From the NCBI GenBank assembly GCA_030544215.1, contig JARZZO010000002.1:23373395-23437394 (forward strand): a stretch of DNA of 64,000 nucleotides. The letters run 5' to 3'. This DNA comes from Zantedeschia hybrid cultivar. Lineage: Eukaryota; Streptophyta; Magnoliopsida; Alismatales; Araceae. Positions 38,186 through 51,000 of the stretch are shown here, piece after piece. Positions within the stretch are counted from its first letter, which is position 1. Each line of letters opens with the position of its first letter. The notes below the pieces were generated by a model, which was given only the letters and a program-made list of their open reading frames with translations, was not told the origin of the DNA and did not search any database. The position numbers and the translations under genes are program-made.

Positions 38186-38710
38186 TTTATGGGGTATTAT
38201 GTTGGATTTCTGATGGGATAACTTGATTTTATATTTTGTTTGGTGATGATTTATAGATTTGGAGCTGAGGATAAGATTTAGGGGCCAAGAAATAAGGTTT
38301 TGGCCACTCGGTTGATACGTAGACTTAAGTTAAAGAAGAATTTGAGCAAGATTCTTATGAAGATGAAACCTCCAGAGGTTGAAGAGAATTCCAAGACTTT
38401 CAAAGTGCTGAGGAGCTTATAACAAGTGGTTCTACAAATGGGGGAAGCTTTGAAGCTCAAAGGGGGAAGATTTGCAAAGCCCTTTTTAAGGAATGTTCCT
38501 TATGTGGGTTCTTTAAAATAACATGATTTCTTCATATTTATCCTATTATTCTTGGATCATTTTAAAAAGTATTAGAAATGCTTAATAAGATGACTCCAAT
38601 ATGAATTTCAACTTTTCATTAGGGGAACTCAATGAAGGTTTAGGATCTTCATGAAGGATTATGCCATGAAGTAACCCGAAGGACCACTTCCCTTAAAAGA
38701 GATATGTAAT

Positions 38711-39060
38711 GGCTACGGACCATAGGGGTGGCTATAAAGGGGGGCGTGCTGAGCATCTAACCACTCACTCAAATGGTGCCCTTAATGCCTTCGAGATGTA
38801 AGAAAAATCCACAAGGAGTAATCCAAAGCATCTCTATATTTGGGGAGCAAGGAACTCCACCAATTCCCCTAGAGGATTACATATAGCCATGAACCATAAA
38901 GGTGGCTGCCAAGGGGGCGTGACGAGTATCCAACCACTCACCCAAAAGGTGCCCTTGATGCTTTCAAAATGTAAGGGTTATCCACAGGAAATCACCCATT
39001 CCATTTATACATTTGGGAAGCAAGGAACTCCACCAACCCATTGGGACATTCGGGACATAT
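38711..39060. repeat. 174-bp tandem duplication inside the large inverted-repeat element
   Basis: ggctacggaccataggggtg at 38711 and its match agccatgaaccataaaggtg at 38885 begin two successive copies. Both continue through ggggcgtg, atc.aaccactcac, aggtgcccttgatgc and gcaaggaactccaccaa. The copies differ moderately. Function unknown. Confidence 0.7.
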
Positions 39061-41139
39061 CATCTAAATGAACCCATAACAATGGGAACATAAGAGTGAT
39101 ATTTTTTGTATGAGGGCCCTTGATGCGTTACCCAACATTGGATTGTTAGCACCCTTAGATTGGGACATCTTTGAGAAAACATCGAAAGAAACTTAAAATC
39201 TTAAAACATAGAACATGATTTCAGATTGAAACATTTAGAGCTTAATAATCCAAAGTCCAAACCATTTAGGACCTTCATTGGGCCTCAAAGAAACAACCCT
39301 AGGCCCAAGGAACCTTTGGACATATTGGGGGAGGATCAAAGAATCACATCAAGTCCAAAAATCAAGCCAAAAGGAGCGCAGACTTAAAAACTGTGAACAT
39401 GCGCTGAGTCTGGGCAGACTCAACACTGTAGCACTGCATTGGCGTAGACTCACCTGAAATCCGGATTTTTAAGAAAAAATGGGTTTAAACCTAACCCAAA
39501 TGATGAAAAATAAAGTATAAAAATTATAAAACCTAAAACCTCTATTAAAATATATTTTTAATGCATTTCTTTAGGAGAATATTTTGAAGAACTTAAATAT
39601 GAAACTATAAAAATTTAAGCATTGTTTTACTCCTTTTCTATAGATCTTTCTTTTTAGCTTTATGTTAGAGAGTTTATACCTAAAGAAACTCATCCTCAAC
39701 TAGTGAGGAGACCTCCTTGAGAACCTCTAGGACTTAAACCCTTAGCCATTGAAGGAGAAGATCACACCAAAACCAATTCGGTTACAACTTGAAAACATAA
39801 ACCTAGATCTTGAGATTCATGAGATTTGGGAGATTTATTTTGATGTTTGACCTTGGGAGAGCATCATTCATGGAGAGGATGTGCTCCTAAGAGATATGGA
39901 AGGCCAAGTCACCTTGAAAAACCCTCAAACTTAAGACAAACAAAATGAAAACCAGAAAATGAAAAGTTCAAGAAATCTGGACAACAAAGCACATTTCGGA
40001 GCATAGCTCCATCTTTAGGGGGTTTTGAGGTTTGAGAAGACTATTTCTATGAACTAGAAAGGTCCCTCTACCATCCCCATACGAAATATACCCAACTTAT
40101 GAAGAAAGAAATAGCATAGAAAATGCAAAAAGCCAGCAGACTCACAAGAACAAAAAAAATCTGAATATATATTTCTTTACTTTTCAACACCATAGATGAA
40201 CATCAAGGGAGAGATAGAAGATCCTATGAACATTAAAAAGAAAGAAAACATTCTAAGAAAGCAAGAAGACAGAAATAAACCCATTCTTCACCCCCACTCT
40301 ACCTTGGAGAGGGGATAAGAAGGGAGAATGGCTTTAGAAGTCCACAAACTTACTCTCTTCTTCTCTAACTCTCTTCCTTTCCTTTTCTCTTCTTATTTAA
40401 CTATCTTTTCTCTCTTGAGATGCAGGAAATGGAGGGGAATGGAGGAGGGAGACGTGCTCCTCCTTGGCCTCTCACTTTTCTTCTTCTTTTTCTTTTTTGT
40501 GGGTTTTTGTCTTCCACTTTTGCTTGGAGAAGATGGTGGTTTTTTTATAGATAAAGTTGGATTACTTTTGGGGGATATATTAGGCATCCATGAGGCTTGA
40601 ATTAGAGATAAGAAACCCCTCTTAAGAGTCCTCCAATAAGGCCACAATACTTTGAGAATCTTCATTGGTTTTCCTTTTGCTTTTCACCTACTCTCTTCTA
40701 GAAGTATCTTTTGAAAGGGAGACCACTTCCTTTTTTTTCTTATCCACCTTTGGGTAGATTTGAGAATAGGCCAAAAAGATAAGAATATGTTATGGGGGGG
40801 ACCATTTGGGCCATTTTAAAGGCTCCCACGAAATTAGGCATTGACTTTTACTTTTTGGACCCAAATTGGCACTATTGGGCTTCTTCTTGCTTGAGATAGT
40901 AGGTCGGGCCTGCTCTTTATATTTCTTTTTCATTTGGGTCTAGAGTGACCCATTTTTAGCTTCATTTGACTTGCAAGAATGGACATGACTGATGTCCATT
41001 AACTTTCTCTTCACTCGGACCTTCTTTAAATGATTGTTTAGATTTTTCTCTTGTTTGAAATAATGGGCCCGATTGTGCCATTCAATTTTCCTTGACTTGG
41101 ACCTTCTTGATTGATCTTTGGGGTTCTTGCCTTGTTCAT
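39061..41139. other. Interior of the large element, no gene recognised
   Basis: Two overlapping frames of about 90 codons at 40328-40665 on opposite strands lack domains. The rest has many stops in all frames. Whether this is captured host DNA or transposon filler cannot be told from the sequence alone. Confidence 0.4.
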
Positions 41140-41425
41140 TTTTTAGGTGACAACACATATCCACAAAATATTTATCATGTTTATATATATTTGTCATATC
41201 CAAAATTATGTACCTTCATTTAATACTTGTATGTTCATATCCAAAAAAAATTATCTAACCCTTGTGCACCAGTCCATGTGGATCAATGCCATCTTACATT
41301 ACAAAATGACTCAGCTGGTTACACTAAGGGTTAATGCAGCAAGTATTACCCTTGAGGATGTGTTGGAAAGTAAGTGCGGAATATTAAACAAGATGAAAAT
41401 GTGTGGAACGAGCCCAGATCAACCA

Positions 41426-41834
41426 TGTTCTCTAGTAGGGATGTAAATTAGGCGGGCTGGACTAAGTTATGTGATAATTTGGGTCCAACCCAAATTCAAA
41501 ACAGTTGAATCCAATTTTAGTCCAACTCAAATTAAACCCAAATTCAATCCCAATTCAATAGTGAGTGGGTTGGGTTGGGTTGGGTTGGGTTGAGCTGGCC
41601 TATCTATAAATGGTTTGTTAAAAGTGTTTTACTTTTTGTATGAATTATTGTAAGAGTCAATAGATGAAACTGAGTCAACTCGTTTTCAGCCCAACTCAAT
41701 CCACATTTAACTAATGTCAACTCAAATTTAACCCAACCCAATTTATATAACTTAGGCCAACCTAATTTCTTTTAATATAGACTAGATTGGACGGGAAGAC
41801 GGGCTGACCTGTTCGATTGACACCCCTATTCCCT
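41426..41834. mobile_element. hAT-type MITE (copy 2) with TGGGT minisatellite
   Basis: The element at 41434-41826 (393 bp) starts agtagggatgtaaattaggc and ends gttcgattgacacccc, matching the 14721-15020 copy throughout. The flanking 8-mers tgttctct and tattccct agree at 6 of 8, an eroded target duplication. A run of ggttgggttgggttgggttg (about 41567-41590) lies inside and was probably expanded by slippage. Confidence 0.7.
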
Positions 41835-42371
41835 AGGGTCAGTGTGGCATAACTTGCCAAAAATAATAGCAGATTCTCTACCGTCATCAAGTGGAATGAA
41901 AACTTTTGACGTTCCAAATAAGCCCTCTTAATTAAACTACTTATAAATAAGCCCCCACAATCACAAGTTTCTTACAAATAGGTTCTTTTGGACCTATTTA
42001 TAAAGTTCTCGGGAGCTTATTTGTAATATCGAGAGACCTTCTATCAATTACAGTAGATTGTAAGAATATATTTATAAATAACTAGATTAAGAAAACTTAT
42101 TTGTAAATACACTATATTTTCAAGAATTAAAATATAAAAATATCAAACAAAAGTACTATCCTCGAGCGCACGGGTCTTGTTAAAACCCTTCTCAATGAGC
42201 ATTCACTTTCGTCAAAAATATATATTACGCTAAAATTTTCTGATCCTTGTGATAAGAATCTTCTATACTTGCCCATATTTTATAGCTTTTGGAAAACCAG
42301 CATTTGGGGTTGTACATTCTTCCGAGTTTTTTGCCTTACAATAGAGATTACATACCTGTCATTTATCCTTT
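41835..42371. other. Intergenic, no gene recognised
   Basis: Repetitive phrases such as ttataaataag, tacaaataggttc and cttatttgtaat occur on both strands at 41900-42120, suggesting an old fold-back element. Its ends are not clear. Confidence 0.35.
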
Positions 42372-42727
42372 AAGGGTAACACTTCCCGCAACGCGCGTAG
42401 ATCGGACGGCTGCAACAACATCAAAAACTATTTTTTTATTATTTTTTTTAATTATTTTTTTTTAAACTCGTTCCATCATGTTCGACACTTCTTATAAGGG
42501 CTGATCTTAGATTAAACTATCCAAAAAAACTGCAAAAAAACAAATCGAACCCAATGAACAATGATTTTTTACTTGGGTTCGATTTTTAATTTTTCAGATT
42601 TTTTTGGGTCATCCGATCATAATCAAATTATATGGACATGTAAAACATGATGGGATCTATCATAAAAAAATTTAAAAAATAAAAAATAAAAAAATTGAGC
42701 CGCACTCCCTATGGTACATCAAGTCCT
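42372..42727. mobile_element. Fold-back MITE related to the AGTAACA family (divergent copy)
   Basis: Begins aagggtaacacttcccgcaa. Inside, caaatcgaacccaatgaaca is followed by the complementary ttgggttcgatttttaattt, and ctgatcttagattaaac pairs with gggtcatccgatcat. The layout matches the 11631 and 20450 copies, but the right terminus is changed, so the boundary near 42727 is approximate. Confidence 0.5.
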
Positions 42728-42822
42728 AATCATCTTTAATACACCGGTGTCGTCCGCCTCAAGCTTACAGAAAAGGGAATTCGAAGCAATAAAGCCATTT
42801 TGGAACTAATCATTAGAGACCA

Positions 42823-43045
42823 TCTATACTATATTAATAAAATAGAATTTTTAACTATGTTGATGCGGCAATGTGAGATGTTTTCTCTCCAAATAAAAAT
42901 ATTAAACAATTTTTAAGAAAAATATTAATACTCGTAACATTTATGATTATTCCTTCCCTTTCTCACCTCTACTCATTTCAAAATAACTCATTAATGACTA
43001 TAACTCTTACTCCACCTATTTTAAAACACTCATTGATGGTCATAA

Positions 43046-43142
<97 letters not shown>

Positions 43143-44690
43143 GGAGCAAAGGCCATAGCCTCCCAAATTAAGGAACTTCATTGGTAATAAAAGTATTATT
43201 TTTAAATTATTTATATCATAATTTATTTATAATATATTATAAATAATATAATTTAAATTTAAATTTTAAAATACTATTATAATTTTAAAATTCTTCCTCT
43301 ATTTTATTAAGCTTGTCTTATAAATTTATTTAACTCATATGTTATATACTTATTTGTTGTATATTATTTGTATTTATTATTTGTCATTTTAATTTTTATG
43401 TGTTAATAATTGTCATATTATATAATCTTTTAATATTTATAGGCACATATAATATTGTTTCGTTATAACATTTTTAGTTACAATATATAACACATTAATA
43501 TTTTTAGGTATCTATACTATACTAATAAAATAGAATTTTTAACCTAACCCATGTAACACTCTCATATTCTTTTCTGCCAAAAAAATTATTAAACAATTCT
43601 TAGGAGAAGTCATTAATGCCCATAACTATTATGGTTATTTCTTCCCTCTCACCCCCCACTCATTTTAAAAAAAAATCATTAATGACCATAACTTTCACTT
43701 CCACCCATTTTAAAACAATTCATTAATAGTCATATCTCTTTCTCACCCCACTTATTTCAAAATAACTCATTAATGATCATAACACTCTCTCTCTCATGGA
43801 CAAACTCAGAAGAGCAAGGGCCGTGACTCCTTTAAAATTGAGGAAATTTGTTAATAATAAAAATATTATTTCTAAACTATTTATATTATAATAAAAATAC
43901 TATAAAATAAATTAAAATTGTTTAATTATATTAATGTTAAATACAAAATAATACTATTCCTAAATATTTGTCTTATTGTATTTTATTTAACTTATCTTAT
44001 AAATTTATTTAACTCATATGTTATATACTTTTTTGTTGTATATTATTTGTATTTATTATTTATTATGTTAATTTTTATATGTTAATAATTGTCATATCAT
44101 ATAATATTTAATATTTAGTCTCATATAATATTGTGTAGTTATAACATATTAATACTTTTAAGTATATAATATATACGATAAGCCACCTAACAAATAAGGC
44201 AACTCGAAGCTTTAAAGTTAGAAACATATTTTCTATACCTTTACTTGAAATCAACCTTCATCAACATATAATATTATTCGAATACGATGGATATCCATGA
44301 TACTTCCACATAATGAAGAATTTAACAGCACTGTTATTTAAAAACAAATCAAAAATTATGTTTATACTCAATTATTTACTTACTTTTCTTTTCATTTTTA
44401 TTTCTCAATACTATTTTGAATCTCTTAAGATCTCTCTGGTAAACTCTCGTAACTAACACTAATATAATTTAACATGCAATCGAAATACTTTCAAATTAAG
44501 ACCTTTAGAATTAGAAGTTTAATATTCCTCGTGCAAAGTTATCTTTATACTTCATTATTTGCTTAAAATTAAAATTTTATTAAGACAAAATTATTTAAAC
44601 CAATATTATTGTTTTTTCTTAAAATTAAATTTATTATATATTTTAAATAATTTCATATAAATACCGTGCATCGGAAGGGTTTGAAAGTAG
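42823..44690 (+). mobile_element. Non-autonomous Helitron, copy C
   Basis: Starts tctatactatattaataaaa after an A and ends ...gtgcatcggaagggtttgaa with agtag before a T (canonical CTAG mutated to GTAG). A second left terminus, tctatactatactaataaaa, occurs at about 43514, some 690 bases inside. A 93-base CT microsatellite at 43048-43140 accounts for its larger first module. It lies about 340 bases past the stop codon of the CPP1-like gene. No coding frame. Confidence 0.8.
43048..43140. repeat. (CT)n microsatellite, about 46 units
   Basis: Uninterrupted CT dinucleotide run inside Helitron C. Copies A and B carry only short CT- or GA-rich patches at the equivalent place, so the expansion happened after insertion. 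Confidence 0.95.
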
Positions 44691-45031
44691 TCACCAATTA
44701 AAGCTGAGTTGAGCTTAAGGGGGCGACAGTCCGGCCCATCAGTTTCTTGATTGTTCCGTCACCGAAGTACCTTCAAGAGACACTGTCAAATCCTTTGGCA
44801 GTCCCTTTCCTTTTTGTATTCATCCGAAGAACACTATTAGAAATCTGGAATTCCATAATTGGTTTTCCAAGCAAATCTTTTTCTAAGTAACACATGAATG
44901 TTAGTATACAGACCTCTTGACATTTTTGGGGCTATCCCCATCATTTACAAGATCATCCTAAGCAATACAATAATAACCGTTTAGAAAAGGTGATTACAAC
45001 TACACCAGCTCACAAGGGCTTCAACTCAGAC

Positions 45032-48000
45032 CTACCTAAGATACAGAGACACCAGGAACTGAGAGAACAGGATGAACTCGCTGACAATCACTGCAGGAGA
45101 ATGAACACCAAAAAATGGAACTATGTCTACCTGTAACCATTTCTCAACTGCAGATCCAACAACTGCACCTGCAACAAGCCCCCCCACAGTTATTATGGTG
45201 GCTCTTCCTGAAAAAAAAGGGTGAAAATTAGCACATATTTCTGAAAAGATCTTAACGCATTTCATGTGAGCTGAGAAATAAGCAAAACAGACCTTTTCTA
45301 CAATCGAAACATGGATTGAATCACAAATGTTGGATCACCCTTATGCAAATTTTTGGATCATTATTATTGTTGTTATTATTATTTGGGGGGTGGAAGGGGA
45401 AGGGCGCATAGTCTATTCTACTAAAAGAAACCATTATTTACAAATGCAGGCCTACTTTATGTAGTGTTCCAGTATGATCATAGTAGTTCATCCGAAAGGT
45501 TATCATGGTCTTGTGAAAGACGCTCCCCTCTTAGCAACAGCAAATGTTGAAGATAAAATCTGTTCAAACCGTCAACTTTACAACGTTTCTCATCTGATTT
45601 TGATACTCCACAATCACTTTCCACGGTATCGATGACGGAAAACAAAAGTGATAAGCAAAGCATGAAGTGAAAGCAACAAACACCTTGTTTTGTAACCATT
45701 TATAATACAAATTACAATGAAATGAGAAATGGGATTTAAGCATGCACCATCCATTAAAGTCCTATAACCATGCACCATAAACACATGCATTTATTTCGAG
45801 AGATATGCACCAGTCCCAACTGTACATGGGTGATTGCCCTTTCACCCCCATCCTTCTAACATTCCTGATGTCTGTAGATGTGGTGGAAGATGAAGACGGC
45901 AAACAGAAAAAGTATTACCTTGCCATTTATATCCAATCGAATCTCCCGTTAATACATCGATAGAGAACAACTTTTCCCAAGGCATTATGGCCCAGATGGC
46001 TCTGACTCAACATCAATCTTATAATTATCATCACCATCATGAAGAAAAAGTCTAACCCGGCCCACAGTACACATTACCACAATAAAAATTGCCTACAGCA
46101 AACAACAGCCCAATTGTCCTGCATGAGAACTTCAGCCACTAAATTGCCAATCTCTTGATGGTATAAAAGCTGTGTCTTGAAAAAGAGAACGCAAAGCTAA
46201 ACTTTGCAAAGTTATTGATAGAATATGCTCTACAACCGAAACAAGAACAAAGTGTATCAAGAAACACAATCAGAACCACCATTCGGCTGTCGCCCAGTTG
46301 GTACAGGGTAGAGGGATAGTGGCTCACCCCAGGTTCGAACCTGGGGTGAAGGGGTGTTTTCTGATTTAATTGAACTGTCCCTGCCACTGAAGCAGGGCCC
46401 CCCAAAGAAACACAATTAAAACCATTAAATTAGTTGACTTAGTTTTGGACCTGGAGTTGTTTTTCATTAGAGTTGTTTTTCATTACAACCCTTGTGATTG
46501 ATTGGTTTGCAGCACAATGGAGCTTTCATCCATCTCCTTCTCCACGTATACCTTGTGCTAGGGATTTCATGATGGACTTGGCGGGGGGAGAGTTATGTAG
46601 ATATGTAGATAGCTCCATTTCAAGAAGAGACCTTGTCCATTCGAGCAGCTCGTGACCCTGGAAAGCACCTGTATAGGCCCGACTAACAAAGCTAACAAAG
46701 CCTGAGCATAACCCATATAAACTTTCTAGACAATATACACACTTATTAGATTAATTTATAGACACGGTTAAGTACCATACATGTATATATGGATATATAC
46801 ACATCCATACACAAATATATCAAAGGTCTGATGAGTCCAAGTCTATGAAAGACCTATGTATCATTAAAATGCCAAATGTATGGATAAATATGTAAGCCTG
46901 GATAAGCCTAGGCCTGGCTTGGACTGGGGCCATCATTAACTTCTGGGGCAGGTTATCCCATTGTGAGCCCTATAGCCCCGACCCTAAAAAGGATAAGTGG
47001 ATAGGACCAATTCATGCTTTTTGACAGATGCATGTATGCATATGATTATGACATGATGCATAAACTAAGGAATATTTTCAAATTATTCACTGAGCAAAAT
47101 GTTTTAACTTTATTCCTCCTATGTTATTAACACTATCATGTATAATAGAGTAGTATCGTTTCTTTTAAAAAAAATTAGCAAAATGGCCACATATTAAGAG
47201 GAAGAAGAAATGATTAAACATCCGCCGGGTGGGGGGAGTGCGCTGAGTGAAACTAACTGAATGTAAGCAGACTACAAAAGAACACACAGAGATGATGCAG
47301 TAAAAATATAATACTCAAATTCAGCAAAGAAACAACATCCAAACCAGGTTGTAGCACAATACTATAAATACAATTCATGGGGAAAGCAATCGGCCACAAG
47401 TTGTGGAATGATAAAGCAGCACTAATTGGCTCCAAGCAATATGCTTTGCAGGAAAGTTAAACGATTCACAGGTGTTAAAAGTAAAAGATCCTTAAAAGCA
47501 ATGATTTCACAGGATTGTGTATCCTTATCACCTACCAAATGACCATGACCACAACCAAAAATCAAAATCTCCCCAGGACCCAGCTGTTGTCCATTAATAT
47601 CCATGGCATGCAAATTGACAAATTTGGATTGGAAACAGGCACTAATGCAAATTGGCCACTATGGATCTGATTTTCGTGGGAAGTTGGGTAGTGGGGCTCC
47701 GAACCCAAATTACCCCCAAGGTAAAGGAAGATTGCACAAAATGAGGCAAAATAAGCAAAGATGCATGGCTATTTTGGAGACTTTCGCCCATTTCAGGGCC
47801 AGCGTCACTTTCAGCTTTATCTATTTGTCAAGGCAGGGTGTTAGGGTCCCCCCCCTCCCCTTCTCTCTCTCTCTCTTTAACAGCCGTGATCCTTCCACTA
47901 CCAGTTTACACAGTAACACAGGAGTGGGAGTGTTGTCCAGTTGCCCACTCTACCAACTTCAATAGCCATTTGCTTCCTCCTGTCTGCTGTAATCCAACAC

Positions 48001-51000
48001 TGCATGTGAGATACCAACCTGCTCGAAAAAGAAGACAATGCCAGAGGAATTGACCATCTTATTAGTTGTAGTTGGATCCAGAAAGCCAAAAAAGAAGAAT
48101 GAAAAAGCATGTTCCATATTGTGAGACTTGATTTTTTCAATTTCTTTTGAAAAGGATTTAAAAATTTAGATTTTTTTTTAAATCTCTTTTTTGTTTTAAG
48201 TGTAGACTTTGAGAACTTAGAATTAGCCCTTAGGGAGTCTAAGGCTTTAGATTAAACAAGTGGATTTGTGAATTTGACCTCTCCCCAATGATCTCGATCA
48301 ATGTTAATTACGACAATCACCGATTAACAATCCTTGATTAACTGTCCTTTGATGCCCTTGAATAAAGTGCACGATAAGAAAGCTAGACATTGCATCACAC
48401 ACAATAAAGGAAACAAGTTTTGCTTTAGACATTTGCATGAAATCTATGAGCTCAGTCTCCATTTTTCTGGAATCCCCTTAGAAATCTTAAAGGATACTTA
48501 AAGGACCTTAGACTCACATGAAGGCATGTGAGCCTATGAACTTTAAAAGGGGTTAAAATAATATGCTTTTAAGCAAAATCCTCATTAAAACCCTTAAAGG
48601 ACATTAAAGAATTTGATAGTGTCTTCTCTCTCATTTTGATCTTTTTTAGGGATTTGCAAGCAAAAGATTTAGTTAATGGGACATAATGACCACCACATAA
48701 TTAAGAATATCCTTTTAGAAATTAATGGTCCTCCAACCAATATGAAGAACCAATAACTTTATCGGCCATTCAACCAATATGCATGGACCGAAATCAACTT
48801 GTTTTGATTTTTTAAGTTAAACACATTTAACTTAGTCAACATATCCACCATCTAAACAAATGAAATTAAACGCGCATCAACCACATGTAAAATTTTATTT
48901 AAGTCCACTTTGTGTACACATCAAGTTACACTGCCCTAGTGTTTTACATGAAATGTACATGCCAACACATCTAATTGGTTTAAACATTCATCCAAACCCA
49001 ACATCTGTATGTGGTGTTACAAATAAACCTATCCATGAAATCTATTTAGCGATGTCTTTAGGTAGTAAATTGGTCATCAATTAGTTGCTCAAAAAAAAAA
49101 AAAAAAAAAGTCACCAATTGATTTTTGCTATCTTATAATTCCTTAGTCTATTCATCCTACACAATCATGTGCTTTTTATGGAATTTACATATTTTTTTTA
49201 ACAAAAATCCACATTTAAGCGTATGCATTGCCTGGACCATCTGGTAGCATGGCAGTGGTGAACTGCCAAGGTGCTTTGACAATCTTGGCAGCACATGGAA
49301 GCAGATTAACTAATGATTAATTGTCGGGGTTTTGCAAACAACCCCTAAAAGATTCCATATTTGCAGATAACCTCCTGCATAACTCATATTTGCATATAAC
49401 CCCCCTTAACTATTATTGTGTTATTTGCATATAACCCCCTTACTATGTAGTTTATTTTGAATTTCACATGAGTTAGAATATTTTTACTCTACATAAAAAT
49501 AGAAATGATTCTTTTGATGCAAAATATATACAATAAGCTTACAGATGGATGTTTATGCAATTTTTTAACTAAGGGTATTAATAGTATCTTCATTTAATGG
49601 CTTTCACATATTCTATGTAAGGTAACAATATTTTAATTCAAGTGAAATTCATAGTAAACCCACATGATTAAGAGGGTTATACGCAAATAATATTATAGTT
49701 AAAGGGGTTATACACAAATATGCATCATACAGGAGGTTATCTACAAATATGAAATCTTTTAAGGGACTATTTACAAAAAACCCTTAATTGTTCCATAGTT
49801 ATTATGACAAAAGGCATAGCTATAGGGGAATGTGACATAACAACGTAGATTCTGGCCCTTGTTGGGATGCAGTACAAGAAAGCTTCTCAAGCCAGACAAA
49901 AGTTCAAAGATAAGCTACCCTGCTCAAAGTCATATTGCAAAAGCAAAAATCCCATCCGTCGAGTAAAATTTGTACAAATGTAACTTCACCCAAAGAGTAC
50001 CAGAAATCATTAGTTACTCGACATGCAGACCTCCACCTCCAGGGTTGAACTTTTACGTTCTTATCATCTCCATCAACAGCACAGAAGCATATAAACGGCA
50101 AGAGAAGAAGCTTCAACAGGGACATAGTAGAATACGTGAAAAACCATGGAAGGCAGAATCGGCACGGATCAGATTAGTCGACCCGATCGGTTTTCGACCA
50201 GACAATCCGATTCTGAGCCCCGACCAATTGTTCCCTTACTGGGATCAAGAAGATCGGCTGGGATTAGTCCGGATTGGCCGATCCTCCGATCAGATCGATT
50301 GATCCATAGCCTAATAGCTAGTTCGCAGCTAGCCGTTGGGAACGAGTCCAACATCTAGCAAGGGCCTTAGTGGGCTTATAAAACCCCCCCAAGGCCCTCC
50401 CCCATCCACACCAACTCACTTCCTCACTTCTCTCTCTCTCTCTCTCTCTCTAAGTTCTTTCTTTCTCTTTCCTCTCTCTTCCCTATCTCTCCAAGTTTTT
50501 CTCCCTCTCTCTATTTTTTTATATCTTATTACTATTAGTACCTCCCTCTCTTTAATGTTTTTACTTTTTATCTACTTAATATTTCTCTCCCTCACTCTCT
50601 TATTTTTTTTCTATCTAATGCATTATTGTATATTAGTATATTTCTCTCCCTCTCTCTCCTTAATATTTTTTATATCTACTTAATTTAAATGTTTCTTCCT
50701 CTCTCTAATGTTTTTGTCTACTTATATTTCTTTCCCTTTCTAAATTTTTTCTATCTAGTATTTCTCTTCCTCTTTGTAAATAACATACTAGTATTCTGCA
50801 ACGATCTAATAGATGGTTTAAGGAGTTTTTATTAGTAAGTTATTTTTCTATCACACACTCTTTCTCTAACAATCTCTCTAAAAATTTTTCTCTCTTATTC
50901 TTTTTTCTCCTTACATACATTAATATTAACAGTTCTTAATAGTAAATAAAATCTATAAATTTACCAAGTCGTGGTTTGAAAGAAAATTAAGAAATGTGCA

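Larger units (their letters stand above)
34721..41350. mobile_element. Large element with long terminal inverted repeats (Mutator-like), host to a nested LINE
   Basis: The left end (34721-34788, continuing after the LINE at 36241 to about 36560) and the reverse complement of the right end (about 41140-41350) share ordered blocks: gtaat..ttgttg, gagtcat.ttgtaat, aagatg.cattga, ttggtgcaca and tatttatcat-rich sequence. The inverted repeats are therefore about 200 bases or more. Flanking 9-mers GTTAAGGAT (34712-34720) and CTTGAGGAT (41351-41359) agree at 7 of 9 positions, compatible with the 9-bp duplication of Mutator-like elements. No transposase frame was found. Its termini resemble those of the small AGTAAYACTTG fold-back MITEs in this window, which may be its deletion derivatives. 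Confidence 0.6.

Noticed and set aside
41560..41592. Interstitial telomere-like repeat
   Set aside because: The unit is TGGGT (5 bases), not the plant TTTAGGG, and it lies inside a MITE where slippage explains it.
42978..43181. Arg/Glu repeat protein frame on the minus strand and its Ser/Leu plus-strand partner
   Set aside because: They are products of the (CT)n microsatellite.
46279..46404. A tRNA gene
   Set aside because: The A and B boxes are present, but no acceptor stem closes, and flanking 20-bp duplications indicate a SINE.
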